Shown: positions 34,926-44,214, counted from the stretch's first letter. The stretch is 64,000 bases of DNA from Thalassospira sp. MCCC 1A03138 (GCF_002115785.1 NZ_JFJY01000001.1:310001-374000), one strand, 5' to 3'. Translations and numbers: made by a program. Notes: generated by a model from the sequence alone, not told the origin.

Positions 34926-35912
34926 TTACGGAATGGCCTGCATTGTCGCCCCGATATAGGCCACAAGAGCCGACACAAGCACTGGTAGCGCCAGAACCGA
35001 TACCCGCACCAGCATCGCCAGAACCGCACCGCCCGCCCCGGCATTAGCGCCCATATCGGCCGGCAAATGGGCGGCAATCCGCGCCGCCCCCGACCCGGCA
35101 AACACCACCAGAACCAGAACTGCCATGGCAAACGTCGCCCCCGGCGCCGCCAGCATCACGCCCGATGCACCTGCCATCAGGGCGGTACTGATCGCCAACC
35201 ACAATGCGGCACGATATTGCGGGGCGGCCTTTTCGGAAATCAGCGCCACCAAAAGGGCCACCGAAAGACCGGCCTGAAACACCACATGATCGTGCAGACC
35301 AAACTGGGCTGCGATAATCCCCTGCCCGATGGCAAGCGCGACAAAGGTCGCAACCGGGGCCGGTTTCGCCGCATCCTCGTCGCTTGTAACAACAGATTTT
35401 GTCGATGTTTTGGCGGATTTTGCCGATTTGCCGTTCTTTTTGCTCCTGCCCTTGGTCACAGCCGGGTCTTCGTCTTCGTCAAAATTGGGACGCGTCACCC
35501 ACAGAAAGGACGCACCGATCAGGATATAGGCGATCCACACCAGCGTCACCAAGCCGCCCGGATGATACAAAAGCCCGGTAACCGGGGCCACCAGAACCAG
35601 CCAGCCACCAAGTAGCATCAACAAAATTGCGACAATCGCGCAAGCGCGCGCACGCAAATGTGCGAAATCAAGGATAGCGCCGCAAACGCCGCCCAGCACC
35701 AGCATCAGAAGTGCTGCCCCCACACCGCCCCGGGCGGTTGCAGGCAAACCGATGGCCGCCGGGACGGCAACCACCACCGCCGGAATAACCGCAGCCAGCA
35801 CCATGCGCCGCGCAAGGGCCCGGTCAAGGCCCAGCCAAAGGGCAAGCATCAAGACCGTGGCAATAACGCCGGACACCAGAATGGCGAGCCAAAAGGGACT
35901 GTCGACAAACAC
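34926..35912 (-). CDS. Multi-pass membrane protein of unknown function
   Basis: About 328 aa, not recognised. Hydrophobic spans fill both halves (LAILVSGVIATVLMLALWLG; VLAAVIPAVVVAVPAAIGLP; CAIVAILLMLLGGWLVLVAP; LVTLVWIAYILIGASFLWVT and about five more after residue 195), separated by a charged Lys/Ser-rich cytoplasmic-looking loop (residues ~148-185: KGRSKKNGKSAKSAKTSTKS). No enzymatic motif or transporter signature. GTG 35912 is the start, with AGGATCG about 8 bases upstream. Single gene, between the LysM gene and the divergent LOG gene. Confidence 0.75.
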   Translation of the reverse strand: MFVDSPFWLAILVSGVIATVLMLALWLGLDRALARRMVLAAVIPAVVVAVPAAIGLPATARGGVGAALLMLVLGGVCGAILDFAHLRARACAIVAILLMLLGGWLVLVAPVTGLLYHPGGLVTLVWIAYILIGASFLWVTRPNFDEDEDPAVTKGRSKKNGKSAKSAKTSTKSVVTSDEDAAKPAPVATFVALAIGQGIIAAQFGLHDHVVFQAGLSVALLVALISEKAAPQYRAALWLAISTALMAGASGVMLAAPGATFAMAVLVLVVFAGSGAARIAAHLPADMGANAGAGGAVLAMLVRVSVLALPVLVSALVAYIGATMQAIP

Positions 35913-36274
35913 GTTGGGCGATCCTGCCTTCTTGTTGTTTCATTTCAACCTGCGCGAACATGGCCTGCGCGCAGATGCAAATAGCCATCCCACAATCAGG
36001 TTCAGAACCTGTTAACCATCGGCGAAAAAATCACCTCGGCTTATCGCGCCCGATCATGGCGATTGCCAAGGCAAAAATGCGGCAAGGATCACATGATATC
36101 GATAACCCGATGTCATGGGAACTTCGCAAAGGAAACTATTGACCGGGTGACCGCGCAATAGGCTATGCTCGGCAGATAGACGGGCCACGTCGCCAGACGA
36201 CAAACGCACCATCCACATGGCGCGATGTTCAGGCGAGAGTTACCTGCGAGATAACAACAAAGAGGCAGGTTGCC
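35913..36274. other. Divergent intergenic region
   Basis: A 362-bp stretch between the membrane protein gene and the LOG gene. AGGTTCAGAACCT (about 36000-36012) is a short dyad, but no clear promoter, RNA or protein-coding gene was seen. Confidence 0.4.
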
Positions 36275-36859
36275 ATGACAAGAGTTAAATCGATCTGTGT
36301 TTTTTGCGGCGCTTCGAACGGCAAAAACCCCCAGCACATGGAAAACGCGATTGCGTTTGGCAAAATGATGGCCGAACGCGGCATAACACTGGTGTATGGT
36401 GGGGGCCGTATCGGATTGATGGGCGCAGTTGCCGATGCGGTCATGAAAAATGGCGGCAAGGTCGTCGGCATCATCCCGGCCCATCTGGATGACATCGAAG
36501 TCGGCCATAAGGGGCTTAGCGAACTGATCGTCTGCAAATCCATGTATGAACGCAAGGTCGAAATGTTCAAACGTTCGGATGCGTTCGTCACCCTTGCCGG
36601 TGGCCTTGGCAGCCTTGACGAAGCATTCGAGGCGCTAACCCTTCGCCAGCTTGGCATCCATGACAAGCCGCTGGTGTTCATGAACGCCCTTGGATATTGG
36701 GACAAATGCCTTGATATGATTGATGGCATTATCGAAGACGGCTTTGCTCGTGAAAGCAATCGCAACCTGTTTACAGTTGCCGACACGCTAGATGAAGTAT
36801 TCGAACAGCTTGAAGCCGAACCGGCACCGAAATTTGACCCCCGCGAAAAGCTTCTTTAA
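36275..36859 (+). CDS. LOG family protein (TIGR00730, nucleotide phosphoribohydrolase-like)
   Basis: About 194 aa, Rossmann-like, related to cytokinin riboside 5'-monophosphate phosphoribohydrolases and lysine decarboxylase-like proteins. Markers: SICVFCGASNGKNPQH at the start, LVYGGGRIGLMGAVADAVM near 40, and the active-site region VTLAGGLGSLDEAFEALTLR near residue 105. The canonical PGGxGTxxE reads AGGLGSLDE here: the catalytic Glu stays but Pro and Thr are replaced by Ala and Ser. In bacteria these enzymes hydrolyse nucleotide monophosphates. GAGGCAGG precedes ATG 36275. Ended by a strong terminator. Confidence 0.88.
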   Translation: MTRVKSICVFCGASNGKNPQHMENAIAFGKMMAERGITLVYGGGRIGLMGAVADAVMKNGGKVVGIIPAHLDDIEVGHKGLSELIVCKSMYERKVEMFKRSDAFVTLAGGLGSLDEAFEALTLRQLGIHDKPLVFMNALGYWDKCLDMIDGIIEDGFARESNRNLFTVADTLDEVFEQLEAEPAPKFDPREKLL

Positions 36860-36885
36860 GCCTGCCTTTTCCGATCAGAGCATCC

Positions 36886-36920
36886 AATCCGCAAGACGTT
36901 AATTCTTGCGGATTTTTCTT
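36886..36920 (+). terminator. Rho-independent terminator of the LOG gene
   Basis: Perfect 11-bp stem AATCCGCAAGA / TCTTGCGGATT (36886-36896 with 36904-36914), 7-base loop, then TTTCTTTG. Confidence 0.93.
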
Positions 36921-37039
36921 TGTCAAATTACAATTAACATACTGATATTAAATTTATTTTAGCTTCTTGACATACATCATCGTGATTGCATTTGCTGGCT
37001 GTTTTACTTCCCGAACTACCATCATTTGGGAGAGAGCAA

Positions 37040-38119
37040 ATGAAATCGTATCGTGGTCTAGTCGGCAGCCTTGTTTCCGTTGCTGCCATGCTGGGGGTCG
37101 CCGGGAACGTCCTTGCAGCAGAACCGCCATCAACGGTCGATTTACGCAAAGCGGCCCTTGAACATTTCGAAGTCATTCCGTCAATGGTACCCGCCGTCAA
37201 AGGCAACGCGGTGACACGCGAAAAGGTCGAATTGGGTAAGATGCTGTTCTTTGATCCGCGTCTGTCGGCCAGTGCACTGATTTCGTGCAATACATGCCAC
37301 AATCTGGGCATGGGAGGGGATGACAACCTTGAAACATCCATCGGTCATGGCTGGCAGAAAGGCCCGCGAAACGCGCCGACCGTTTTAAATGCCGTCTTTA
37401 ACGAAGCACAGTTCTGGGACGGCCGTGCGGAAGACCTAAAAGCACAGGCCAAGGGGCCGGTTCAGGCGGGGGTCGAAATGGCCAGCACCCCCGAACGTGT
37501 TGTCGAAGTGCTGAAAAGCATGGGCGATTATGTACAGAAATTCGCCCACGCCTTCCCGGGCGAAGCAGATCCGGTAACGTTTGATAACATGGCCAGAGCA
37601 ATCGAGGCGTTTGAAGCAACCCTGATCACCCCGGCATCACGGTTTGACCAGTTCCTGGAAGGTAACGATGCCATCCTGACCAAGACCGAAATGGCCGGGC
37701 TTGAACTGTTTATCGATACCGGTTGCGCATCCTGCCATAACGGGGTGAATGTCGGCGGCACCGGCTATTACCCGTTTGGTGTAGTCGAACAACCCGGCGC
37801 GGATATACTGCCCCCCGATGACAAGGGCCGCTTTGCCGTAACCCAGACGGCAACGGATGACTATGTGTTCCGCGCGGGGCCGCTGCGCAATATCGAACTG
37901 ACCGCCCCCTATTTCCACTCCGGCAAGGTCTGGGACCTGGAGCAGGCGGTTGCAATCATGGGATCAAGCCAGCTTGGCGCTGAACTTGACAACAGCCAGA
38001 TCAAGGCGATTACCGCCTTCCTCATGACCCTGACCGGGGAAGCACCGCGGGTGGAATATCCGATCCTCCCGGTCAGCAGCAAAACCACACCCAAACCGGC
38101 CGCAATGGTCGCAAACTGA
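37040..38119 (+). CDS. Di-haem cytochrome c peroxidase
   Basis: Reduces hydrogen peroxide to water in the periplasm using electrons from cytochrome c. A signal peptide is seen at residues 1-27 (cut near VLAAEPP). Two CXXCH haem sites: Cys83/Cys86/His87 (CNTCH) and Cys229/Cys232/His233 (CASCH), with RNAPTVLNAVFNEAQFWDGR between, the standard CcpA/MauG-type pattern. 359 aa. ATG 37040 is preferred over ATG 36986 because GGGAGAG lies 7-13 bases upstream and gives a correct signal peptide. Single-gene unit with its own terminator; peroxide-responsive regulation would be expected but no OxyR or Fnr site was identified. Confidence 0.94.
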   Translation: MKSYRGLVGSLVSVAAMLGVAGNVLAAEPPSTVDLRKAALEHFEVIPSMVPAVKGNAVTREKVELGKMLFFDPRLSASALISCNTCHNLGMGGDDNLETSIGHGWQKGPRNAPTVLNAVFNEAQFWDGRAEDLKAQAKGPVQAGVEMASTPERVVEVLKSMGDYVQKFAHAFPGEADPVTFDNMARAIEAFEATLITPASRFDQFLEGNDAILTKTEMAGLELFIDTGCASCHNGVNVGGTGYYPFGVVEQPGADILPPDDKGRFAVTQTATDDYVFRAGPLRNIELTAPYFHSGKVWDLEQAVAIMGSSQLGAELDNSQIKAITAFLMTLTGEAPRVEYPILPVSSKTTPKPAAMVAN

Positions 38120-38188
38120 TCCCACAGGGGTGTGGAAAAGCAGAAAGTACGCGCAAAGGAGCGAACCCCGACACGCCCTTTGCGAACC

Positions 38189-38222
38189 TGCCGCCCGACA
38201 CAACCCGGGCGGCATTTCTTTT
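38189..38222 (+). terminator. Rho-independent terminator of the peroxidase gene
   Basis: Perfect 9-bp stem TGCCGCCCG / CGGGCGGCA (38189-38197 with 38206-38214), 8-base loop, then TTTCTTTT. Confidence 0.9.
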
Positions 38223-38224
38223 GC

Positions 38225-39151
38225 CTATTTCAGTTCCATTCCCTCGCCGCCAGAGGCCCGCGCACCCGATAACTGCATCACCCGGCGTTTATACATATCG
38301 GCAACCCAATTGGTCGCCTGCTTGATACCTTCGGCCGCCCGCAGATCGCGATGAACAATCAGCCAGATATCAGAATCCAGCGTCTCGATCGGCCGCGAAA
38401 CCCGGACCAGTGCCGGGTCGCTGTCGCCCAGAAAGCACGGCAAAATTCCCGCCCCGATCCCGGTGCGCAATGCATTTTGCAGCATCGCGGTATTGCCCGC
38501 GCGAAATAACGGTTTATTGCCGTCAATATGGGCCAGCAACCAGCGTTGGCTTTCATAAAGGTCGAATTCTTCCGAAAAACAGATCCACGGCGCATTGGCA
38601 AATACCCGATCCGGTCCCATACCCCGCATATCGTACGCCAATCTTTCGGTCGCATAGACCGCACATGAAATCGTGCCAAGCCGCTTGGTGATGAAATCCC
38701 CGGTCAGGGGCAAACCATGCCGAACGGCAAAGTCCGCCTCGCGCTTGGTCAGCAATTGCGTATCATCGGATTGCCGGATTTCAAGGTAAAGCCCATCGGG
38801 TTTGCTATCAATCTGACCTGCCAGAAACAGGGCCGACCACGCACTGGCGGTCAGGCGGACCTGCCGGTCGCGAATGCCCGATATCGCATCACCCTGCCGA
38901 TGGAAGGCAAAGGCGGCTTCTTCCATCGCCTCGGCGCGCGGGCGTAAATCGCGCCCGGCTTCGGTCATGCGCAATCCTTCGGGTAGGCGATCAAACAGCA
39001 CCACACCGACGACATCTTCAAGGGCGGACAAATGCCGCCCCAATGTCGGCTGGCTGACGCAAAGCTCTTGCGAGGCCGCCCTGAGGCTGCCGGTGCGCGC
39101 AAGTGCAAGAAACACGCGTATATGATCCCAGTCCGGTTTTTTGGTTGTCAT
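38225..39151 (-). CDS. LysR-family transcriptional regulator
   Basis: About 308 aa. The N-terminal winged helix-turn-helix is DHIRVFLALARTGSLRAASQ then ELCVSQPTLGRHLSALEDVV (residues ~9-48); the remaining ~220 residues form the effector-binding domain (WSALFLAGQID, ADFAVRHGLPLTG). The start is ATG 39151. It ends 2 bp from the peroxidase terminator on the other strand, and no divergent gene shares its promoter, so its regulon cannot be predicted. The domain resembles LysR proteins that act on amino-acid or aromatic metabolism, without stronger support. Confidence 0.92.
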   Translation of the reverse strand: MTTKKPDWDHIRVFLALARTGSLRAASQELCVSQPTLGRHLSALEDVVGVVLFDRLPEGLRMTEAGRDLRPRAEAMEEAAFAFHRQGDAISGIRDRQVRLTASAWSALFLAGQIDSKPDGLYLEIRQSDDTQLLTKREADFAVRHGLPLTGDFITKRLGTISCAVYATERLAYDMRGMGPDRVFANAPWICFSEEFDLYESQRWLLAHIDGNKPLFRAGNTAMLQNALRTGIGAGILPCFLGDSDPALVRVSRPIETLDSDIWLIVHRDLRAAEGIKQATNWVADMYKRRVMQLSGARASGGEGMELK

Positions 39152-39303
39152 CGGGGGCCTCGGTTGGTGGTGGGGCGCGATACAGGATTGAATAACGGAT
39201 CATCAAAAAATCCCGTTGTTATTCATTATTGGATCACCACCAATCCCGCAAGCCATGGTTGCGCGGGTACAGACATAGAGCCACAAGTATTTGCAAGGTA
39301 TGA

Positions 39304-39798
39304 TTATTCGGGATCGCCGGACTGAGGCAGATGTTCAAAAATGCTGCCCGGTCCGGTCCATTTGCCATCGGGCTCGGTTGGCCAGCGCTGATCGACGTCA
39401 GCGGCAAGATCGGCCAGCGTGACCGACGCAAACCGTTCAAGCAAAAGTTTCTCGGCGGCGTCAAACGAACAGCCAAGGGCGGCATTTACCGCCTGTTCAA
39501 CCAGACATTCGGGATGTTCGACCGCAACTCCCATGGCAAAGATCGACGGATTGCCAAGCGCGTTATGGATATCAAGAAACGTGATTTCCGAAAGCGGACG
39601 AATAATCACCCATCCGCCGCCATGTCCCTTTTCGGATCGCACATAACCGGCATCGCGCAACCCTGCCATCGTGCGCCGAACCACAACCGGATTGGTATCA
39701 AGCATCCGGGCAATCATGTCGGACGTCATCGCCCCGCCAAACCGATCCATATGGATCAGGACGTGCAACATGCGGGAAAGGCGACTGTCACGGCGCAT
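39304..39798 (-). CDS. Rrf2-family transcriptional regulator
   Basis: About 164 aa. The start SRLSRMLHVLIHMDRFGGAM and the winged helix DMIARMLDTNPVVVRRTMAG with YVRSEKGHGGGWVIIRPLSE are Rrf2 features. Only two cysteines are seen (HPECLVEQAVNAALGC), where iron-sulfur members normally have three; a thiol-redox or ligand sensor is more likely. It is divergent from the flavoprotein gene at 39952, with the promoter and an inverted repeat between them, so it probably represses or senses for that gene as in other Rrf2-thioredoxin reductase-like pairs. Confidence 0.9.
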   Translation of the reverse strand: MRRDSRLSRMLHVLIHMDRFGGAMTSDMIARMLDTNPVVVRRTMAGLRDAGYVRSEKGHGGGWVIIRPLSEITFLDIHNALGNPSIFAMGVAVEHPECLVEQAVNAALGCSFDAAEKLLLERFASVTLADLAADVDQRWPTEPDGKWTGPGSIFEHLPQSGDPE

Positions 39799-39881
39799 TG
39801 ATGGTTTCCTTGGTCTGGCAATATCAAGACCAGACTATCGGGCTTTGGCGCGCATTCGCAACACCAAAAGTTTCAAGACCC

Positions 39882-39923
39882 TTGACACAGCAAAATCACG
39901 ATACTTATAAAGTTACATGATTT
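39882..39923 (+). promoter_or_regulatory. Sigma-70-type promoter with overlapping inverted repeat
   Basis: TTGACA (39882-39887), 17-bp spacer, TTATAA (39905-39910). AAATCACGATAC (39893-39904) and GTTACATGATTT (39912-39923) form an imperfect inverted repeat centred on the -10 element. The promoter points to the flavoprotein gene at 39952 and the dyad is a natural operator for the divergent Rrf2 regulator. Confidence 0.72.
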
Positions 39924-39951
39924 ATTTTCAGTTACCGCACGGAGCCCCGAT

Positions 39952-40941
39952 ATGTCCGATACATCCGCAACCTCATCATCTGGCCATCCAGTTTCGATGC
40001 CGGACCCGCAAAAACTTTATGACGCGATCATCATCGGCGCCGGTTTTGCCGGTTTATCCGCTGCCATGCAGTTGGCCCGCGCCCGCAAAGAGATTTGCAT
40101 CATTGATGCCGGATTGCCGCGCAACCGTTTTGCCACGGCATCGCATGGCTTTTTCGGGCTGGATGGCAAAAGCCCGGACGAAATTACCCGTCTGGCGATG
40201 GGGCAAATTCGCGCCTATCCCACCGTCAGCATTGCGCATGGCATGGCAAAAACCGCGACCCGACTGGAACCGGATACCGCCGGAACCGGGGACGAAGACA
40301 GCAACCGTTTCAAGGTATCGCTGGAAGATGGCCGCCGCTTTCAGGCCCGCCGCCTGATCCTTGCTACCGGCGTGGTTGACGCCCTGCCCGACATTCCCGG
40401 TCTGATGCAACGTTGGGGCAAAACCGTGCTGCATTGTCCTTATTGCCATGGTTACGAAGTTCGTGACCGGGAACTTGGCGTGCTGGCAACCGGCCCGATG
40501 TCCACCCATCAGGCAATGATGATCCCGGACTGGGGCCCGACGACCTTCTTCACCCAAGGGAAATACGAACCGGAACCTGAAATCCGCACACAGATGGATA
40601 CGCGCGGCATCACGATTGAACAAAGCCCGATAGTCGAACTGATCGGCACCGCCCCCGAGCTTTACGCCGTTAAACTGGCCGACGGGCGCACCAAGCCCAT
40701 TCAGGCCCTGTTTGCCGGGCCAACTGTTTCAATGACCAATCCACTTGCGGAAATGCTGGGCTGCAGGTTCGAAGAAGGCCTTGCCGGACCGTTCATCAAG
40801 GTCGACGCATCACAGGAAACCAGCATCCCCGGCGTCTTTGCCGCGGGCGATGCCGCCACTGCGCGCCATAATGCCACACTGGCCTCGGCCGCGGGCGTTC
40901 TGGCCGGGGTTGGGGTGCATCAGTCGTTGATTTTTAGCTGA
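39952..40941 (+). CDS. Thioredoxin reductase-like FAD/NAD(P) oxidoreductase
   Basis: About 329 aa, cytoplasmic. The FAD-binding GxGxxG is GAGFAG at residues 29-34 (AIIIGAGFAGLSAAMQLARA). The redox-active pair is Cys162 and Cys165 in HCPYCHGYEV; a second conserved site is the FAAGDAAT segment near residue 300. CPYC in place of CATC and the shortened NADPH domain place it among thioredoxin reductase-like proteins that act on other disulfides or quinone-like substrates. ATG 39952 has GGAG about 7 bases upstream. Divergent from Rrf2 and likely controlled by it. Confidence 0.9.
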   Translation: MSDTSATSSSGHPVSMPDPQKLYDAIIIGAGFAGLSAAMQLARARKEICIIDAGLPRNRFATASHGFFGLDGKSPDEITRLAMGQIRAYPTVSIAHGMAKTATRLEPDTAGTGDEDSNRFKVSLEDGRRFQARRLILATGVVDALPDIPGLMQRWGKTVLHCPYCHGYEVRDRELGVLATGPMSTHQAMMIPDWGPTTFFTQGKYEPEPEIRTQMDTRGITIEQSPIVELIGTAPELYAVKLADGRTKPIQALFAGPTVSMTNPLAEMLGCRFEEGLAGPFIKVDASQETSIPGVFAAGDAATARHNATLASAAGVLAGVGVHQSLIFS

Positions 40942-41113
40942 CCATACGGCCTGGTGTCACGGGTTAACAGCCGCCGCCTGTGGAAGTCCGCATGGCTGGC
41001 GGCAGCCTGCCCCGCGATACAAATATGAATAGCACCCCTTAAATATCGGGCATGGCTATTCATTCCTGAATCCAAGAGACTGTCATTGTTCATAACTTTT
41101 AAAGTTTTTTCAT

Positions 41114-42094
41114 ATGCCGGTTCTGATCCTGCTTGTCAGCACGACTGTCGTCTGGGCAATGCTTCTGGTGTGCAACCGAATCGCATTGACGGCGTTTGAT
41201 GTCGATGTCTATGCCATGACGTGCTGGCAACTCGTCTTTGGCGGGCTGGCGCTGGTGTTGCTTGCCCCGGGTCGGACCATTCCGTGGCGACAATTCACGT
41301 TGCGGATCAACTGGGCCTATGGAATTTTGCGTGTCCTGACCGGGGTCAGCTGGACCGCGGCACTGGTTTATATCAGCGCGCCTGAAAGCGGAATCTTATC
41401 GCAAACCGGCATGCCGATGGCAGCCCTTGCCGCAGCCTTTATCCTTGGCCGCGCACCGGGCAAATCGGAATGGTTCGGCCATGCAATCCTGCTTACCGGG
41501 GCTGGCTTCCTTGCCTGGCATCTGCCCGACGGCTTTGCCAATCCGGCGGTGTGGCTGATGCTGGCATCCGAGGTTACGGCGATTTCATCATCGGTTCTGG
41601 CGGAAAAACACCCTGACAACCAGATCAAAGATGCGTGGTCCCATCTGCGGTTTACCGGGATTTTGTTGCTGATTACCGCATCGGTATTTTTGATCTTCCC
41701 ACCGCTGATCGGCTTTATCAGCCCGGTTCCGATCCCCTATACCTCGCTTGACGGCTTCTTCGGGATCGAAACCATATTGGCCGGTCTGATCCTTGGCACG
41801 CTATTGCGCGGCCCTGCCATGGTCCTGACATTGCGGTCGATCAAGACAGCCGGGATGGAGAAATACATCCTTGCGACCAGTATCCTGCCTTTCATCCTTC
41901 TGAGCCTTGAAATGCTGGCCGCGCGATTTGACCTGACGCCAGCCCCGACCCATGACAGCGTTTTCTGGATTTCAGCCCTTCTGGTGATGCTGGGCATTGT
42001 TCAGATCACCTATTCGAAACGTCGCCATTCCAGACGCCTGAAGGCGCTTGGTGCAGTCACCCCGGCCTCGGCAGCTCCCACTGCCCCGGCCTGA
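41114..42094 (+). CDS. EamA/DMT-superfamily transporter
   Basis: About 326 aa with ten predicted membrane spans arranged in two EamA repeats (LILLVSTTVVWAMLLVCNRI at the start; LMLASEVTAISSSVLA near residue 155). DMT exporters of this type move amino acids, nucleosides or small metabolites; the substrate is unknown. The C terminus is Ala/Pro rich (LGAVTPASAAPTAPA). The start ATG 41114 lacks a strong Shine-Dalgarno. Single gene, followed by a strong terminator. Confidence 0.86.
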   Translation: MPVLILLVSTTVVWAMLLVCNRIALTAFDVDVYAMTCWQLVFGGLALVLLAPGRTIPWRQFTLRINWAYGILRVLTGVSWTAALVYISAPESGILSQTGMPMAALAAAFILGRAPGKSEWFGHAILLTGAGFLAWHLPDGFANPAVWLMLASEVTAISSSVLAEKHPDNQIKDAWSHLRFTGILLLITASVFLIFPPLIGFISPVPIPYTSLDGFFGIETILAGLILGTLLRGPAMVLTLRSIKTAGMEKYILATSILPFILLSLEMLAARFDLTPAPTHDSVFWISALLVMLGIVQITYSKRRHSRRLKALGAVTPASAAPTAPA

Positions 42095-42451
42095 GAACAA
42101 AAAGAACAATACCCCCCCCTTGCGCCACCAATGCAGGGTCGCCCAGAGGTCAGGAGCCCCTTTCTTCTGACCGCATCCCCAAACGGCCAGCCTCCCAAAA
42201 AATTGGCCGTCCGACCCTGTTTCCATCCGGCGGTCTCCCTTCCGGATGGACCGAAACGCCCGGGTTCCCCGCCCGGGCGTTTCCTGTTTAATGGCAACAG
42301 ATACTTCCCGATAAGATTGCCCCAAACAAGCATCTAAAACTTGAAATTGATACCGTCGTAAATTGGCCTAAACTGTCTGTACCAAGACCGGGCAATAACG
42401 AGCCAAGCAAGCACCCGAAAAAAAGGGGCGCAAACAGAGCGGGGATTTCCA
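42095..42451 (+). terminator. Intergenic region with strong terminator after the EamA gene
   Basis: The terminator is AAACGCCCGGG / CCCGGGCGTTT (42254-42264 with 42272-42282), a perfect 11-bp stem, followed by CCTGTTT. The rest of this 357-bp gap shows no gene; the second half must hold the promoter of the phosphatase gene. Confidence 0.88.
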
Positions 42452-44101
42452 ATGGCAAGTCTGCAACAGCCGGACAATTACGAAACACTCAAATCCAAAA
42501 TCGATACAGCCGCCATCGTCGGCCATACCACCGACAACACGGCGAAAATCTGGGTAAGGGCCTATATGACCGGGCGCTGGACACTGATTGTCAGTGTGCA
42601 GAAACTGCCCGAGGATGCCTATGATCTGTCAGGCAAAAGCCTTGCTGCTATGAAGGCCGCAAACAGTGATATCGTTTTCATGGAAGAACGCGAATTCACC
42701 CGCGAAACCGACCTGACCATGACGTTCGAGGTAGACAACCTTAAACCAGATACCCGCTATTACTATTACCTTGCATCGGACAAGCTTGATCTTGAGCGCT
42801 GCATCGAGATGGGCGGCGAACATGATTACTGGTTCCGGACATTGCCCAAAAACCCGCAGTCATTGCAGTTCGGGTTTTATTCCTGCCACGACCCGTTTAG
42901 TGTCAAACCCAATAGCGAAGGCGCTTGGGACAAGTTTTATGATGTCCTGAACGAACGCCGTGCTGATTTTGTCATTGGCGGCGGCGATCAGGTTTATTGT
43001 GATACCAATCACGCATCGCGCATACAGGACGTCTGGGTGTGGCTGAAGAATAACAAAAACGCCTTGCTGGCCACCTATCGCACACCTGATGGCAACCTCG
43101 ACGAACCCGCGATCATTGATTATTTCACCAAGCTTTATCGCACCTATTACCGGATTTACTGGCAGTTCGAACATCTGCTGTCTGTTTACCGGCGTTTCCC
43201 GCAATACATGATATGGGACGATCACGAGATCATGGACGGCTGGGGCTCGCTGACCGCGGATGAGCGCAAGACCAAACTTGCCAATTTCTTTCAGGATGAT
43301 GACGAGGACGCAAATTACGCGCTTGTGATGCTGATGTTCAAGGCAGCAGCAAGGGCCTATCTTGAATATCAGCATGAGCATAACCCTGACAGCATGATCG
43401 TCAATGGCGATCCCGATGCCAGCCATTGGGATTATAAATTCGATCAGGGGGCCTATGGCTTTTACATGCTTGACGTGCGCGGCCATCACGATTGTGAATT
43501 ACCCGACGGGCAGCGATTATTGGGGGCGGAACAGTTCGAACGCTTCAAAAGCTGGATCAATTCGGTCGCAACCAAAAAGAAAAAGGCGATCTTTATCTGT
43601 TCGCCCGTGCCAGTCGTGCACTGGACGGAAAGCGCCGTAAACACGCTCGATTTTGGCGGTCAAAAGGATGATTTCATGGATGAATGGGGCCATGAAACCA
43701 ACCACAAGGAACGAAATGCGATGCTTGAATTGCTGCTGGCGCGATCCGCTGAAAGCAGCATCCCGATTGTGATCCTGAGCGGGGATGTCCATTGCGCCAG
43801 CGCGTTTCAGATCACGCATGGCAAAACCTATCCCGGGGCACGGTTGTTCAATGTGACGTCAAGTGCGATTTCACGCAAACCGGCACCGGGCATCGCCACC
43901 GCCGCCATGCAAAAATCGGCCGATATAGACGGGTTCGATGGCGGTCGGTTTGAACAGATGTTCCGCTTTGCCGGGGAAAACAATTTCGCGCTGATCAATG
44001 CCGATTGCCGGGATGGTGACCTCAAAATAAGCGCCACCCTTTACTGGGCCGAACCCGGATCGGAAAGTGTCACACAGAAGGTGATCAAGCTGGTTTGTTA
44101 A
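42452..44101 (+). CDS. PhoD-like alkaline phosphatase family protein
   Basis: About 549 aa metallophosphatase related to PhoD phosphatase/phosphodiesterase. The N-terminal ~120 residues form the beta domain (KIWVRAYMTGRWTLIVSV; LKPDTRYYYYLA). Active-site blocks are FGFYSCHDPF, GGGDQVYCDTN near residue 175, WDDHEIMDGWG near 255 and LSGDVHCASAF near 435, which give the metal-binding Asp/His/Cys set. Unlike classic PhoD there is no Tat signal peptide, so it may be cytoplasmic. Natural substrates are probably phosphomono- or diesters. ATG 42452; single gene. Confidence 0.88.
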   Translation: MASLQQPDNYETLKSKIDTAAIVGHTTDNTAKIWVRAYMTGRWTLIVSVQKLPEDAYDLSGKSLAAMKAANSDIVFMEEREFTRETDLTMTFEVDNLKPDTRYYYYLASDKLDLERCIEMGGEHDYWFRTLPKNPQSLQFGFYSCHDPFSVKPNSEGAWDKFYDVLNERRADFVIGGGDQVYCDTNHASRIQDVWVWLKNNKNALLATYRTPDGNLDEPAIIDYFTKLYRTYYRIYWQFEHLLSVYRRFPQYMIWDDHEIMDGWGSLTADERKTKLANFFQDDDEDANYALVMLMFKAAARAYLEYQHEHNPDSMIVNGDPDASHWDYKFDQGAYGFYMLDVRGHHDCELPDGQRLLGAEQFERFKSWINSVATKKKKAIFICSPVPVVHWTESAVNTLDFGGQKDDFMDEWGHETNHKERNAMLELLLARSAESSIPIVILSGDVHCASAFQITHGKTYPGARLFNVTSSAISRKPAPGIATAAMQKSADIDGFDGGRFEQMFRFAGENNFALINADCRDGDLKISATLYWAEPGSESVTQKVIKLVC

Positions 44102-44135
44102 AAAAGACCGGTCCCCGGGGGAACGGGGACCGGCC

Positions 44136-44190
44136 AGGCCGCACTCAAGCTTTCGCTTGCGGGGTCGGGGGAACATGTGCGGCCTTTTCT
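44136..44190. terminator. Bidirectional terminator region
   Basis: AGGCCGCAC (44136-44144) and GTGCGGCCT (44177-44185) pair across a long loop and are followed by TTTTCTG. Just upstream, CCGGTCCCCG / CGGGGACCGG (44108-44117 with 44124-44133) is a second stem. They separate the phosphatase gene from the convergent EmrB-type gene. Confidence 0.65.
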
Positions 44191-44214
44191 GTCTGGTTGG
44201 GGAATATCCTGTTT

